Below are positions 10,685-21,575 of a stretch of DNA of 64,000 bases, piece by piece (position 1 is the stretch's first letter; the number at the start of each line of letters is the position of its first letter). The stretch lies in the NCBI RefSeq assembly GCF_009727055.1, contig NC_052354.1, positions 39,638,748 through 39,702,747 of the forward strand, given 5' to 3'. The DNA is from Benincasa hispida (taxonomy: Eukaryota; Streptophyta; Magnoliopsida; Cucurbitales; Cucurbitaceae). The notes under the pieces were generated by a model. That model was given only the letters and a program-made list of their open reading frames with translations. It was not told the origin of the DNA and did no database searches. The position numbers were made by a program, and so were the translations under genes.

Positions 10685-11426
10685 AGATATATGCTTGTCC
10701 TCAAGCATATCTTCTACTAAGGCAATATTGCTCAATTCCTATCCTTATTTTGTGTTGATTGATTATTCTGAATGCTCCACCTAGACAACATTACTTAACA
10801 ACGCAATTTATTTCTATCCTTGATAATTCATAAACATGCCCTACTTTATTCTTTTATACAACAAATCTCTATTCAAAAATTCCTTTCTTGTTTTGAAAAG
10901 AATGTTTACCTCTTCTTGTAAAAACAACTTGATACGACTTGAATGTGGTGGTCGGGTTGCGTTATTTTATTAGAGACTGTTGATCATGGTTACACCTTTC
11001 GTTTTGGCTTGTTCCCACGGTTGTCATGCGAACATCCAACTACGGTTGTGTGCCAATCTCAACGTCAACTCTTGATTTTCAGCTAAGTTTAACTTTTGCT
11101 GATCAGAGGAGTTGTCCCTTATACTCTTATTTTTCTTCTCATTTTTTTCTTTCATATTGCGTCGATCTTGGAAACCCACCTTCGTTTTGGCTTGCTCCCA
11201 CGGGTGACATGCGAACATCCAACTACGAGAAGGTTCCTTTCACGACTTAACTCTTATCATGGTAGGATTTTGATTTTCTCTTGTGCTAACATTGGAGTTT
11301 GTATGAATTTTTTTGTTGACCACATCCTTTCACGACTTAGATATTGCATTGAATATTGATCAACACCTGCCTGGTCATCGCAACACTACGTTGCAACTCT
11401 TCTTGTCGCTCGTGTACCTCCGTTAT
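10685..11426. other. 3' untranslated part of gypsy copy A
   Basis: No coding domain is visible. Two direct repeats of about 50 bases lie at 10994-11045 and 11178-11228, sharing TTCGTTTTGGCTTG and CATGCGAACATCCAACTAC. They lie between the extra ORF and the polypurine tract. Confidence 0.55.
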
Positions 11427-13608
11427 TCACTGGCAGAAATAATCATATTGATGAGAAAGAAGAGAACGCATATCAGCAAGTTCAGCAGCTAAGGTGGAAA
11501 TGGAGCGCTGCGCTTGTGATGTTTCGCCACCAACATTTTGGGGTTGGGCAGAAGTGCCTTCACCCAAATCGCGTGGGTCATCAACATGCGGCGGTGGAAG
11601 GGAAAATTGCGGTGAAGATGAAAGGGAGGATGGAGCTACTAGATATGCGTTGGGTGAATCAGGAGCAAGGAGAAGGTTGGTAAAATTATCGGGAAGTGGC
11701 GAAGGAGGTTCTGCAAGAGGGCTTGGAGGGCAGATGATCAAAGGAAAAGGGTCCAAGGGTTCAGGATCTTGCGGTGATGGCTCTTGGACTTTTTCCTTTC
11801 CTTTGTCAACCTTGCGCTGTTTCTTTGGTTTCGGCTACTGCGGCGTATTTAAGTCGATCATAGGCCTTTTAGGTGGAAGTTCGGGGCAATGTGGGGAATA
11901 TTTGAGAAGCATTCTCAAAATCTTGACGTTGATGAGACCATGTACTTCTGGCATTGGTTCCTCTTCAATACCCACACCTAGTGAGAGGCATAGGCTTGAG
12001 ACTGTCCAAGTAAAGAAATATTGGCCTCTTATGTGCCCCACAAAACCTTGAATCTGTCTCGCGATCAACTGGCCCACGTCTATTGGAATGTCACGTACGA
12101 TGTAGTATGTGGCCATGATTCTATCCCTCGAAATTGTTTTGTCATGTGAAGTCGGGATGAGTCGCCGTTTCACTAAATATACCCAAAGTCGCGCATCTGG
12201 AAGCAGTTTCATGGATGCAAGGGTTCTGATGCCTTTTAAGGAAACTGACCACTGAGTGCCCGGTTGCGTTAATATCCTCAGCATATCTTCCATCTGTTGT
12301 TCTGTTGGATCATCAATGATTTTATTACCCGGCGCATCCGGGATGTTTTTCATCTGATATAATTCATTGATGTCCTTTGCGATAAAGACACTACCTCCCC
12401 TTTCATGGTCACCGCATCCTTGGTGCCATGGAGCCGTTCATTATAGATGTCTCGCACTACCGTTCAAATGACGATGGATGGGCACTGGTAAAATGTTTCC
12501 TATCCATGTTTCAATACAACACTTGTGATTAAGTCCGGTAGTGGCGTTGGCACAGAGAAGAACCCCATCTCCATCATCATATTGTCATTTTCTTTCTTCT
12601 TTGACGGGCGACCCTTGGCCAAAGTAAGCTCACTGCTTTCCGCTACTGCTTTGCCCTTCACTTTTGTCAACCCAAGGCGGGATCTTTGTTTCTGTTTCCT
12701 TTCCCTTTCCTTGCGTTGCTCTTCCTTCTCCCACTCTACAGTTTCTTTGCCTTTCTTTTCTTGAATGCGTTGAACATTTGCTTGGCACCTCTTCTCCTTC
12801 TCTTCCTTCTGCTTCTTTTCTTCTTCTTCTTCTTCTCTCATTTATTTTTCAAATTCTCTTTCAAATTGCTCTGAGGCCAGAAAAATGTGTTGTTCTTCCT
12901 TGTGCCTTATTCTTTCCTCTTCTGTCGACATTGCGTTGTTGCAACGCACCTCCTTATCATGTAATTTTCTCCTTAAATCGACTTTTGCGATGATCTGTTG
13001 TGCCCACAACATCTTCTCTTGCTTTTCTTCCTCCTCTCTTCTTCTATTCTTCTTCTCTTCTAATGCACTTTGCAAAATTGGCAGGTCGACTGTTGACCCT
13101 TACAGCGCATTCTTCTTGCGATGCTGCATAAAGAGGGTGATGTCTGAATCTTCTCCATCATCAATCACAACTGTTCTTATTTGCATATTTTCCTCTTCAG
13201 GTTGCGCTGATTCTCTATGTTGCGCTGACACCCCCATATCCACACTTGCGAGGTGGATTCTCCGTCGATTTTTGGGCTTTCAGCCCTCTTTCTCTTCTCT
13301 TCCTTCTTCTTCAGGCGCGTCTCTTCCTGTCTGCATTCCCTCTTCTCACTCGTTTTTTTTTCTTTCTTCTTGATTGGATGGGCTTCCTCATCTCCTTCAG
13401 CCCTCTTCTCCTTGATCTTCTTCTTCTTCTTGTCCTCAGCCTTTTCAGGCTGCTTCTCCGCCACCACTTCCTCCAAAGCAACCCCTGATGGGTCCTTCAT
13501 AGAATTCTATTTGAACAGTTTCCTTAGGATTCGAAACGGCCAGGGTGCTCCTTCTCGAAGCTTCCTCCATCTCCTCCTCCGAAGGTAGTGGCTGATTAAT
13601 AACCCCCG
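11427..13608 (-). pseudogene. Athila-like extra ORF (putative plant transposon protein), copy A
   Basis: Read on the minus strand, the N-terminal part (13500-12500) is a Lys/Glu-rich coiled coil. The conserved domain follows in a new frame at 12353-11835 (172 residues). Features there are TQPGTQWSVSLKGIRTL, an LLPDARLWVYLVKRRLIPTS-type segment with the Trp followed by a basic stretch, and IPIDVGQLIARQI. A Pro/Ser-rich tail with a short helical end (STLAAELADMRSLL) lies at 11756-11427. This is the domain order of the putative plant transposon protein family that gypsy elements of the Athila/Tat group carry downstream of pol. The role is unknown, and an envelope-like role has been proposed for such ORFs without proof. 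Frameshifts separate the pieces. The N-terminus is lost in the N gap at 13609-14263. Confidence 0.7.
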
Positions 13609-14263
13609 NNNNNNNNNNNNNNNNNNNNNNNNNNNNNNNNNNNNNNNNNNNNNNNNNNNNNNNNNNNNNNNNNNNNNNNNNNNNNNNNNNNNNNNNNNNN
13701 NNNNNNNNNNNNNNNNNNNNNNNNNNNNNNNNNNNNNNNNNNNNNNNNNNNNNNNNNNNNNNNNNNNNNNNNNNNNNNNNNNNNNNNNNNNNNNNNNNNN
13801 NNNNNNNNNNNNNNNNNNNNNNNNNNNNNNNNNNNNNNNNNNNNNNNNNNNNNNNNNNNNNNNNNNNNNNNNNNNNNNNNNNNNNNNNNNNNNNNNNNNN
13901 NNNNNNNNNNNNNNNNNNNNNNNNNNNNNNNNNNNNNNNNNNNNNNNNNNNNNNNNNNNNNNNNNNNNNNNNNNNNNNNNNNNNNNNNNNNNNNNNNNNN
14001 NNNNNNNNNNNNNNNNNNNNNNNNNNNNNNNNNNNNNNNNNNNNNNNNNNNNNNNNNNNNNNNNNNNNNNNNNNNNNNNNNNNNNNNNNNNNNNNNNNNN
14101 NNNNNNNNNNNNNNNNNNNNNNNNNNNNNNNNNNNNNNNNNNNNNNNNNNNNNNNNNNNNNNNNNNNNNNNNNNNNNNNNNNNNNNNNNNNNNNNNNNNN
14201 NNNNNNNNNNNNNNNNNNNNNNNNNNNNNNNNNNNNNNNNNNNNNNNNNNNNNNNNNNNNNNN
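13609..14263. other. Assembly gap (655 N)
   Basis: An unresolved scaffold gap inside gypsy copy A. By alignment with copy B it should contain the start of the extra ORF and part of the spacer (equivalent to about 1400-2030). Confidence 0.99.
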
Positions 14264-14337
14264 TACTCTATTTGCAAAAAGAATTTTTCTTTTGTGTTTT
14301 ATTCGAATGGGCGCAAGGTTAAGAATCAACGCAATGC

Positions 14338-14605
14338 CTCCATCAACGGAAATGCATCTTTGCAGAGGACGGGCAACAACACATGTAACAGCGCAACTCA
14401 CCCCTCAACTCAACGCATTTCTAGATGACGGGCACACGGTATTTCTACTGACTCAACACTACCTTAACATAGTGCGTTTTCGTTAAGGACGGGCGAAAAA
14501 TAAATACGAGCACAACACACCCCTCGACGCAATGCATTTGGGTAGGATGAACAAAAAGTGTCTCTTGTTAGCACAAGATGCACCATCATCGCAATGCATA
14601 TTGGA
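14338..14605 (-). repeat. Imperfect 60-bp tandem repeat, copy A
   Basis: Counterpart of 2088-2345, with the same CGCAATGCATTT / GGACGGGCAA period and four to five units. The unit order is conserved between the copies, so the array predates the duplication. Confidence 0.6.
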
Positions 14606-15245
14606 TGTGTTTTATTATGTATATAAATTTTTTTTTCATCAACACAAGTCGCTAGGACTTTGCGGTATTTACTTTCTTCTTATTAATCATTCACGAAAAT
14701 TAAGAATAACGCAATTAATACTGAAAAAATGGGAATTGAACAAAGCACTAAAATTGACGCAATCAAATTAAATGAAAAGTAAATTCATAAAGCAATAAAA
14801 GAAAATTTAAGGACGCAATAAATAACAAAATTCATAAAGCAATAAAGAAGGTAATTAAGAAAGCAATTAAATATAGAATTTAAAGATATGGACCGGAAGA
14901 TATTTTTCCCATGTGAACGCAATCCACGCCTCTGCAGGCAGTCAAGCTTGCGTGCACAATGTCATCACGGACATTGTTCACCTCACTGCCTCATCTCGCA
15001 GTGTGTACGGGAAGAAATATAATCTAGTTCCTTCGGGAGTCACACCAGGTATGGAGAATATGTTGAACATTTCTTTCTGATGTGTTCCTGCGTGAAAAAT
15101 ACACTTGATCTCTGGGTCAGTTTAGAATTTCTGGATCGGTTCCAGTACTCATAAACCATCAGACTGCTCTTTGCGATAAATAGACAGTACAAAGAGATCT
15201 GTCCTACAAAATATCAAAAATGTACTCAACATTAACCATTACCAA
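14606..15245. other. Spacer and leader of gypsy copy A
   Basis: 14880-14990 matches the end of the copy B gag remnant (TCTGCAGGC and nearby words), but the rest of gag is absent. From about 15000 to the primer site I see no coding capacity. Copies A and B therefore carry different internal deletions. Confidence 0.55.
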
Positions 15246-15263
15246 TCCCTAGCAACGACGCCA
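15246..15263 (-). promoter_or_regulatory. Primer-binding site of gypsy copy A (tRNA-Asp type)
   Basis: Minus strand TGGCGTCGTTGCTAGGGA differs by about two bases from the complement of the plant tRNA-Asp 3' end, the primer usual in Athila/Tat elements. It lies about ten bases inside the LTR end (TATGTCA at 15273). Confidence 0.7.
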
Positions 15264-15337
15264 TAAACTTGTTGACATAAATTTATATCCTGGTTATGCA
15301 TGCACTGTGATGGTAGATAATGTGCTACAAGTTCATG

Positions 15338-15355
15338 TCCCCGGCAATGGCGCCG
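15338..15355 (-). promoter_or_regulatory. Second primer-site-like word inside the LTR
   Basis: Minus strand CGGCGCCATTGCCGGGGA is an even better match to the tRNA-Asp complement than the site at 15246-15263, but lies about 65 bases inside the LTR end. The equivalent word in the solo LTR is at about 7769-7786. It looks like a duplicated LTR-end/primer-site junction retained inside the LTR. Confidence 0.55.
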
Positions 15356-15640
15356 TAAACTTGTAACGGTAAAAATGGAGTGTTATGCTATGTTATCTCT
15401 TATGCACACTATGCCTGATTATATGCGTTGTTAATGATATGCTTGTAGTATGCTATGAAGTAATGCGTGTCACAAGTTTCTTTGTGCTGAAACCAAGTAT
15501 AATTCCAATGCAAGTTTCTCAGAATAATCCGATGTCGAACACAGGGATTGTTTTCGTTAATGCGTTACTTTTGTGATACATGCGACCAGTTTAAAAATGA
15601 ATAAAGAATTGGGTTTATATAGGAATTTAAATTGTGATGA

Positions 15641-15741
15641 AATAAAATTGCATTAATAAAATAAAGTTGCGTTGATAAAATAAAGTTGCGTTAATAAAAT
15701 AAAGTTGTGTTAATAAAATAAAGTTGCGTTGATAAAATAAA
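15641..15741. repeat. 19-bp minisatellite in the LTR
   Basis: About five tandem units of AAAATAAAGTTGCGTTGAT with A/G and C/T variants. The matching site in the copy B LTR (8015-8061) has only about two units. Confidence 0.8.
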
Positions 15742-16844
15742 ATCCTAAACCAATATGATACAAGATACAAGATACACGATACATAATACTAAGGTCGAGA
15801 CTGACTGAGAAGTTATACAAAGGATCGTGGTATGCGATGGTAAGTCTTTATGAGTGAAGCTGAAGGGGAAAGAGTAAATAGTAAAAACAACGCAAGTTTG
15901 TCGATTGCGTTAAAGATACAACTGAGGTTCCACTTTCCCTTGGAGGATCCTGGAACGGGTTGTGCTTGTCGGCGTGTTTGAAGTGGTGGAGAAGGAAAGC
16001 AATCCCCTCCCAGCGTGCTTTCCCGGAGAGAAGTGACCTTCACATAGAGTTCAACTACGGGGATTGGAAGGATTCTTTGCTTGGAGGACTTACCTCTCAG
16101 CCTTGTCTGTGATTTTGCCCGAATCTACTGTAGAAGTTCGGCTTTAGACCAAGTCCTCTCTCAAAATCAATAGATGCCGTCTCATGTTTCAAGGTATATC
16201 TTTCAGTGAATTTGCAGAAGCTTTTAATAGGCGAATCTCTGGCTCTTTGATTTGTGGTCCCCATGTATGGTTATGGTATTTCCTGAAATGGCAAGAGTGA
16301 ATATTCCTTCTGTTAAGCATCAATCAACCTGTCAGAATGCACAACTGAAAGTTGTACACTTGTCAGAAAATCCTCCGCAAATGTGTTGTTCTTTACATCT
16401 TCGACTCGAGTCGCCGCATGCAGTGTTATTTTTTTTTATTACCGCATGCGGTTGAAATTGCTTGGTCAATAGGCTTGTCACATGCGCCCGTCATTGCATT
16501 GATCCTCTCTTCATTCTTGATCGATGGGGCGTAAATGCACGTAGATGTGTTGCTTTTCTTTTTATCTTTGAGCCATGAACGCATGCGGTAAACTGATTTC
16601 CTGCAAAACAGAAAATTGAAACACTCTATTCTACCAATCCGTAATGGTGTTTAGTGGGTGTATTGACGACATTTTATAATTTTCGCATTTCTTAAGGCCA
16701 TTTCTATAGATGCAAACTTTCCTTTCTTTTTGTCGTAATATTTTAAATAAAACAATATAAATAACTTTGTATTTCTTCAAGGTTATCAGTCCACCCTTTG
16801 GATTCTCACTCCAAAGAATAACCGAGGGTTTCGAGTGGTTATGT

Positions 16845-17175
16845 NNNNNNNNNNNNNNNNNNNNNNNNNNNNNNNNNNNNNNNNNNNNNNNNNNNNNNNN
16901 NNNNNNNNNNNNNNNNNNNNNNNNNNNNNNNNNNNNNNNNNNNNNNNNNNNNNNNNNNNNNNNNNNNNNNNNNNNNNNNNNNNNNNNNNNNNNNNNNNNN
17001 NNNNNNNNNNNNNNNNNNNNNNNNNNNNNNNNNNNNNNNNNNNNNNNNNNNNNNNNNNNNNNNNNNNNNNNNNNNNNNNNNNNNNNNNNNNNNNNNNNNN
17101 NNNNNNNNNNNNNNNNNNNNNNNNNNNNNNNNNNNNNNNNNNNNNNNNNNNNNNNNNNNNNNNNNNNNNNNNNNN
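16845..17175. other. Assembly gap (331 N)
   Basis: The gap lies inside the Copia LTR. The homologous copy at 9605-9620 shows that almost no sequence need be missing: the right side resumes at GTCATCCCCGGTTGCTG, equivalent to 9605 onward. The N run is therefore an estimated length and not real missing DNA. Confidence 0.9.
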
Positions 17176-17857
17176 ATGTCATCCCCGGTTGCTGTTGGTT
17201 CGTGCACTACTGATTATGTAGAAGACCGTGGTGTTGTTAGATGACTGTTTGCTGGACGATACGGAGCGTGAGGATTTTGAATCGAGTTTGATTGAAGAAA
17301 GTCTTCAACTGGTATGTTTCTCTTGATCTTTTGTATTTTATTCGTTAAATCATACCAGTAATTAGTCTTACTATGTATATCTGTTTGGTCGAATGTATGT
17401 GTGGTAATTCTGTCACAATGAAATTGGAAAGACCGTTTCCGCTCATAGGCACTCTTGTTTAAGAGTTCCTTCAATATAGAGCCCAATACTCCTAGATTCT
17501 TACACCGAGAATATCAAGATAACTATTGTGGTGGTGTTCTAAATTCGTTCGTGGATCGATTTGGACTTGATTAGGATCAAGTCTCATTCAAACGTTCGTG
17601 GAGGTCGTCTTCTATTCATTGCGTTCGAGTGCTGCTTTGGACGCATTGGAAATTGTTCAAGGAATACTTGAAGAATTGTTATTCAAAGGTATGCATACTC
17701 TATCCCTTGTCTTCTCTTGTATCATGTTGTAATTTCTGATTATGTATAATCTGTTAATCTTCATTTAAGATAGTAATTGTTTGTGTTCATTCTGAATGGG
17801 ATTTGGAACGATCCACTTCTGCTGCTTATGAAGATCTCTGTTTAGATTTCCTTTAAT

Positions 17858-17869
17858 TGGTATCAGAGC
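17858..17869 (+). promoter_or_regulatory. Copia primer-binding site
   Basis: TGGTATCAGAGC, as at 10289-10300, at the same distance from the LTR end. Confidence 0.85.
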
Positions 17870-18179
17870 CAAGTTGTTCTGATATTCTAAATTACATTAT
17901 TGTATTGAACTTCTTTTACAGTCGTGGTGGGTTTTAAGTTTTCTATAATGCGTTTAAGAGTTAAATGTGTTTGCGGATGTGTGGATGGATGTTTAGGAGA
18001 TGGTTGCCTTTGTTTAAAGCTTTCTTTAAGTTTACAAAGTGTTAATTTGTAAAGGCCTCTACATTTTTGGACATAATTAAAAAGCAATCGAGTTTGTATT
18101 CAAAGTGTTTGAAGTTGTTTTAGTCATTCGTGATGAAGTTTCGAAGCATGGAGATTTTGTTCTCGAAGACCAAAGGTTG

Positions 18180-18660
18180 GTTGCATCGTGTAGCCCAGAC
18201 TAAATAATCGTTCAGACTTGGTTAAACAATCATGTAGAAAAGTTCTACCCAATCATGTAGTATTTACTAAACGATTGTATAGTTGATGCTAAACTTTTGT
18301 GTAAAGAGTTTACTCTATCGTGTAGCGTTGGTTGCTCGATCGCATAGATGCTTGAGGTAAACAATCGCATAGAGTATTTAATGCTTCTCGTTTAATAGAT
18401 GCGTGTACTAAACAATCGTGTAGTCCAGCATGCTTCATCGCATAGTCACTGGCTACACAATCACCTGGTATACGATACTTGACACTTACTCAGCGATCGT
18501 TTAGATGATTATGCTTCACCGCATCGTTGTCGTCTACTTGATCATTTAAGACATGTGTTACATGTTGCATGATTGCGTGACCTTCATGCTTCATCGTATA
18601 GTGAAAGGTAATCGATCATTGTTAAACGATCATTTATGCTCATACAGCGTTACTAGATGA
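18180..18660 (+). repeat. Degenerate ACGATCGTTTAG-type repeat in the Copia leader
   Basis: Words such as AACAATCGTGTAG, CGATCGTTTAG and AATCGCATAG recur about every 20-35 bases. The same kind of words appear in the LTRs at 24590-24800, 32030-32250 and 33690-33840. Confidence 0.6.
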
Positions 18661-19339
18661 TCACAAAGAGTTGTTACATGATCAAGGAGACGTGGATTTG
18701 GACGGTTCAAGACCCGGTTCGCCTATTTGAACCGATGAACTCAATGCTCTTTGTAATAGTTAGCTTTATTCTTGAGGATTTGAGGCTAATTATCTCGATT
18801 CATCAACTTTTATTTAATGTACATGAGATGTATGTTTGTTTATATGCCATAGTGTATAACATATAGATTTAAAACCCACCTTAGGTTATCTATTTTATTG
18901 ATGCATCATATAATATAAGAGTTATATTGATGCATGCATCATCTTTATATTATAAGTGTTATAGTGTAAGGGTGTATGAGAACATGTATGCTTGTTTCAT
19001 TACTTTGTTATATAAGAATATATAAAAGTAGTAATGAATGAACAATGTATGGAGCATGACACTTAGGCTTATTTATAAGAGTTATGAATGCCTTGTATCT
19101 ATTGCTTTGCATTGTGGATGGTTTTAGTTGTTTCTATTTATAAGAGTGATAATGGAAATTAGAACGTAAACCAATAAGAAAGAGTTGCATGCAAACTTAG
19201 GTAAACTCATGTTTGATAGACCTAAGTTCCTAGTTCTAATGAGATTAGATACCTAAGTTTAATCTTTTGAGTCGGTTTAATAGGATTAAATTGATTTTTA
19301 TAAAAGATTAAATTTTTATTAAATCTATCTATAAGGGAG

Positions 19340-20205
19340 CTTTTGTCTAAGGCAGGTTCTGTCTAGGTTGGGGTATTTAAGCTCTTGACTGCTGATACAT
19401 AAGGAACTTTTTTCATATCCTCAACTTCTTGAGGTGTCTTAGGACGCTGTTCTTTAGACAAATAAATTCTGTGTCGAGAAGGTAATAAACCTCCTTTGGA
19501 ATTTTGCATTTTATGTCTAGACAACATCTTGTCCATATAAGATGCTTGAGATAGTGCTAGCATTCTATTCTTGCAATTCTAAACTATTTGGATGCCAAGA
19601 ACATTACTGTGCATCTCCTAAATCTTTCATTTGAATTTGCAATGCTAGTAATCTCTTGACATCAGCAAGGAATCCTACTCATTCCCAATGAGTAGGATAT
19701 CATCAACATATAGTACCAGAAAAGTTACAGTCTTGTTGTCTATTTTCTTGTAAACTCAAGGTTCGTCAAAATTTTGTTCTAAGCCATAAGATTTGATCGC
19801 AGTGTCAAATTTTATATTCCAGGATTGAGATTCTTGTTTTAACCCATAAATGGATCTTTTGAGCTTGAAAACTTTTTGCTCTTAACCTTGTTCAATGAAC
19901 CCTTTTAATCGAAACATGTAGATACTTTCTTCAAGATAACTAGTCAGAAAGGTTGTCTTGACATCTATTTGCCATATTTAATAATCATAAAAGACGCCAA
20001 TGAATAAAAGTATTCTGATAGACTTGATCATGACAACAACAGAGAAGGTTTCTTCTTAGTCTACCCCTTTTCTTTGGCTAAATCCTTTTTGCCACGAGTC
20101 TAGCTGTGTAGGTATGTACCTTACCAGCTTAGTCTCGTTTTCTCTTATAGATCCACTTATAACCAATAGATTTTAAGTAACTGGACGTAACTCATCATCA
20201 AACGA
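19340..20205 (-). pseudogene. Copia reverse transcriptase, broken (element E)
   Basis: Minus-strand RT of a Copia polyprotein. Visible are the YVDD catalytic box at 19699-19710, the segment LALSQASYMDKML with TPQEVEDMKKVPY at 19563-19363, and a KWIYKRK-type N-terminal motif near 20150. Many stops and frameshifts interrupt it, and it is truncated in the palm/thumb region after YVSAV, before RNase H. It continues from the integrase at 20206-20911 in polyprotein order. It resembles the RT of element F (27594 downward). Confidence 0.8.
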
Positions 20206-20911
20206 ACCATGTCTAACAGATTTCTATTTCTCTTTTTTACTATACCATTTTATTGTGGTGTACCAAGTGCAATAAGTTAGGATTGAATTCCATGTTCTAT
20301 CAAATATTTTTGGAATTCTAAATCCATATATTCACCACCTCAATCTGATTGAAGTGTCTTAATGTTTTTATCTAATAAGTTCTCAACCTCTGTCTTATAC
20401 TTTTTGAACTTTTCAAGATCTTCGAACTTATGACGTATTAGGTAAACATAACCATATCTTGAATAGTCATCAATGAAACTAATAAATATTCAAATCCTCT
20501 TCGAGCTTTGATATTAATCAGACTACAAAGATTTGAATGCACAAGCTCTAGAGGTTCTTTGGCTATTAGATATTTTCCTGTAAAAGATCTCTTAGTCATT
20601 TTACCTACAAGACATGATTCACATAGAGGTAGAGAATTTTCTTCTAACTGATATAGAAGTCTATTCTTTACTAACCTCTCAATCCTATTGATATTTATGT
20701 GTCCAAGTCTTAAGTGCCAAAGATAGGCGTTAGGAGAAATTTTTCGTTTCTTATTATGTGTTTCAACTGTTTTAAACATCCTTATATTTAAAATAGCTTT
20801 TGCCTCAGTTGGTTTTAACATATATAAGTTATTTTCAAGTTTAGTAGAACATATTTGGGCACCTCTTAAATTAATGAACACTTCATTTATATCAAAAGTA
20901 ACTTTGTACAT
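20206..20911 (-). pseudogene. Copia GAG-pre-integrase and integrase, broken (element E)
   Basis: The 157-residue minus-strand frame (20911-20438) has the pre-integrase zinc-binding segment WHLRLGHININRIERLVK and LPLCESCLVGKMTKRSF (His, His, Cys, Cys), then the start of the integrase core (LELVHSNLCSLINIKARRGF, where the catalytic Asp of the usual HSDLC reads Asn). Further pieces down to 20210 continue the core (EYMDLEFQKYLIEHGIQ) in other frames. In an active element this enzyme inserts the cDNA into the genome. Here the Asp change, stops and frameshifts make it inactive. Confidence 0.85.
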
Positions 20912-20916
20912 ATATT

Positions 20917-21575
20917 CTAAAAAAGAGAGATTGAAATTAAGTTCCTTTTCTTATTAGGTACATAGTATACATTTTCCAACAAAATGTAAGCATCTCCAAA
21001 AAATAACTTAAGATCTCCCACTACTCGAGCCGAAATGACTTCACATGTTCCCACTTTGAAAGCTATCTCGTTCTCCAATAGCTGCCTCCAGGAACTAACT
21101 TTTTGAATGAAAGTGAAAATATGATTAACAGCGCCTGAATCTAGTATCCAGGTTAAAAGAGAACTTTCCACTAAACATGTTTCAATTACTAGTAAATCAT
21201 ATTTACCTTGGTTTGCCTTCTCAGCCTTCTTTTCTACAAGATATTTAGGGCAATTCCATTTCCAATGCCCATCTTCATTGCAATGAGAATACTTTCCTTT
21301 TGCAACTTTTGTCTTGTTTTTCTTAGCAGGGGCTTTTTTCTTCCCTTTTCCGTCTTTCTTCATTTGGATAGTCTTATCCTTTGAAGTTCCAGACTTCTTT
21401 TCAGAAGATTTCATACTAGATGTCGATCTCTTCTGAAATTTCTTTTGGGTAACAACATTTGCTTCCCCTTCTTGATTTTTATTTTTCATTAGTGATTGGT
21501 AAGTCTAATTCATTTACAAGAGTAGTCAAGTTATAATCAATTTTATTCATCACAACGCTTGTGCGAAAGATTTAA
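20917..21575 (-). pseudogene. Copia gag zinc knuckle and aspartic protease start (element E)
   Basis: The 190-residue frame (21489-20917) begins in a Lys/Ser-rich linker, has a damaged CCHC knuckle (KYSHCNEDGHWKWNC, where the first Cys is replaced by Tyr), and reaches the protease active site WILDSGAVNHI with Asp-Ser-Gly. It then continues through YVPNKKRNLISISLF, the usual end of the protease. About 30 further gag residues (NKIDYNLTTLVNEL) can be read to 21545 in a shifted frame. The rest of gag is replaced by LTR-like sequence. It is in line with the integrase and RT downstream. Confidence 0.85.

Larger units (their letters stand above)
15273..16788 (-). mobile_element. 5' LTR of gypsy copy A
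   Basis: The minus strand runs from TGATAACC at 16788 to ATGTCA at 15273, about 1.5 kb. The end is placed by homology with the solo LTR at 3371-7837, whose TSD fixes its CATGTCA terminus. It precedes the primer site at 15246-15263. Single-base insertions are frequent near 15800-16844 relative to the copy at 7838-9547, which may reflect poor consensus next to the gap at 16845. Confidence 0.75.
16789..19340 (+). mobile_element. Copia LTR end and leader, 5' truncated
   Basis: Following the gypsy LTR edge, this stretch holds Copia LTR sequence (with an N gap at 16845-17175), the LTR end near 17856, a primer-binding site at 17858-17869 and about 1.4 kb of leader with no gag domain that I can read. 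It is the parent version of 9548-10450. The leader carries the short-word repeat at 18180-18660. It ends near 19340, where minus-strand RT sequence begins. The lack of coding sequence suggests a non-autonomous or truncated element. Confidence 0.65.

Noticed and set aside
12525..13588. Plus-strand Phe/Leu/Ser-rich ORFs resembling membrane proteins
   Set aside because: Antisense of the coiled-coil coding region of copy A; the hydrophobic look comes from the reverse complement of AAG/GAG codons.
13445..14401. ORFs of 318 and 256 residues across the N gap
   Set aside because: Mostly unknown residues; N runs hide stops.
16631..17221. ORFs across the second N gap
   Set aside because: Created by the N run in a non-coding Copia LTR.
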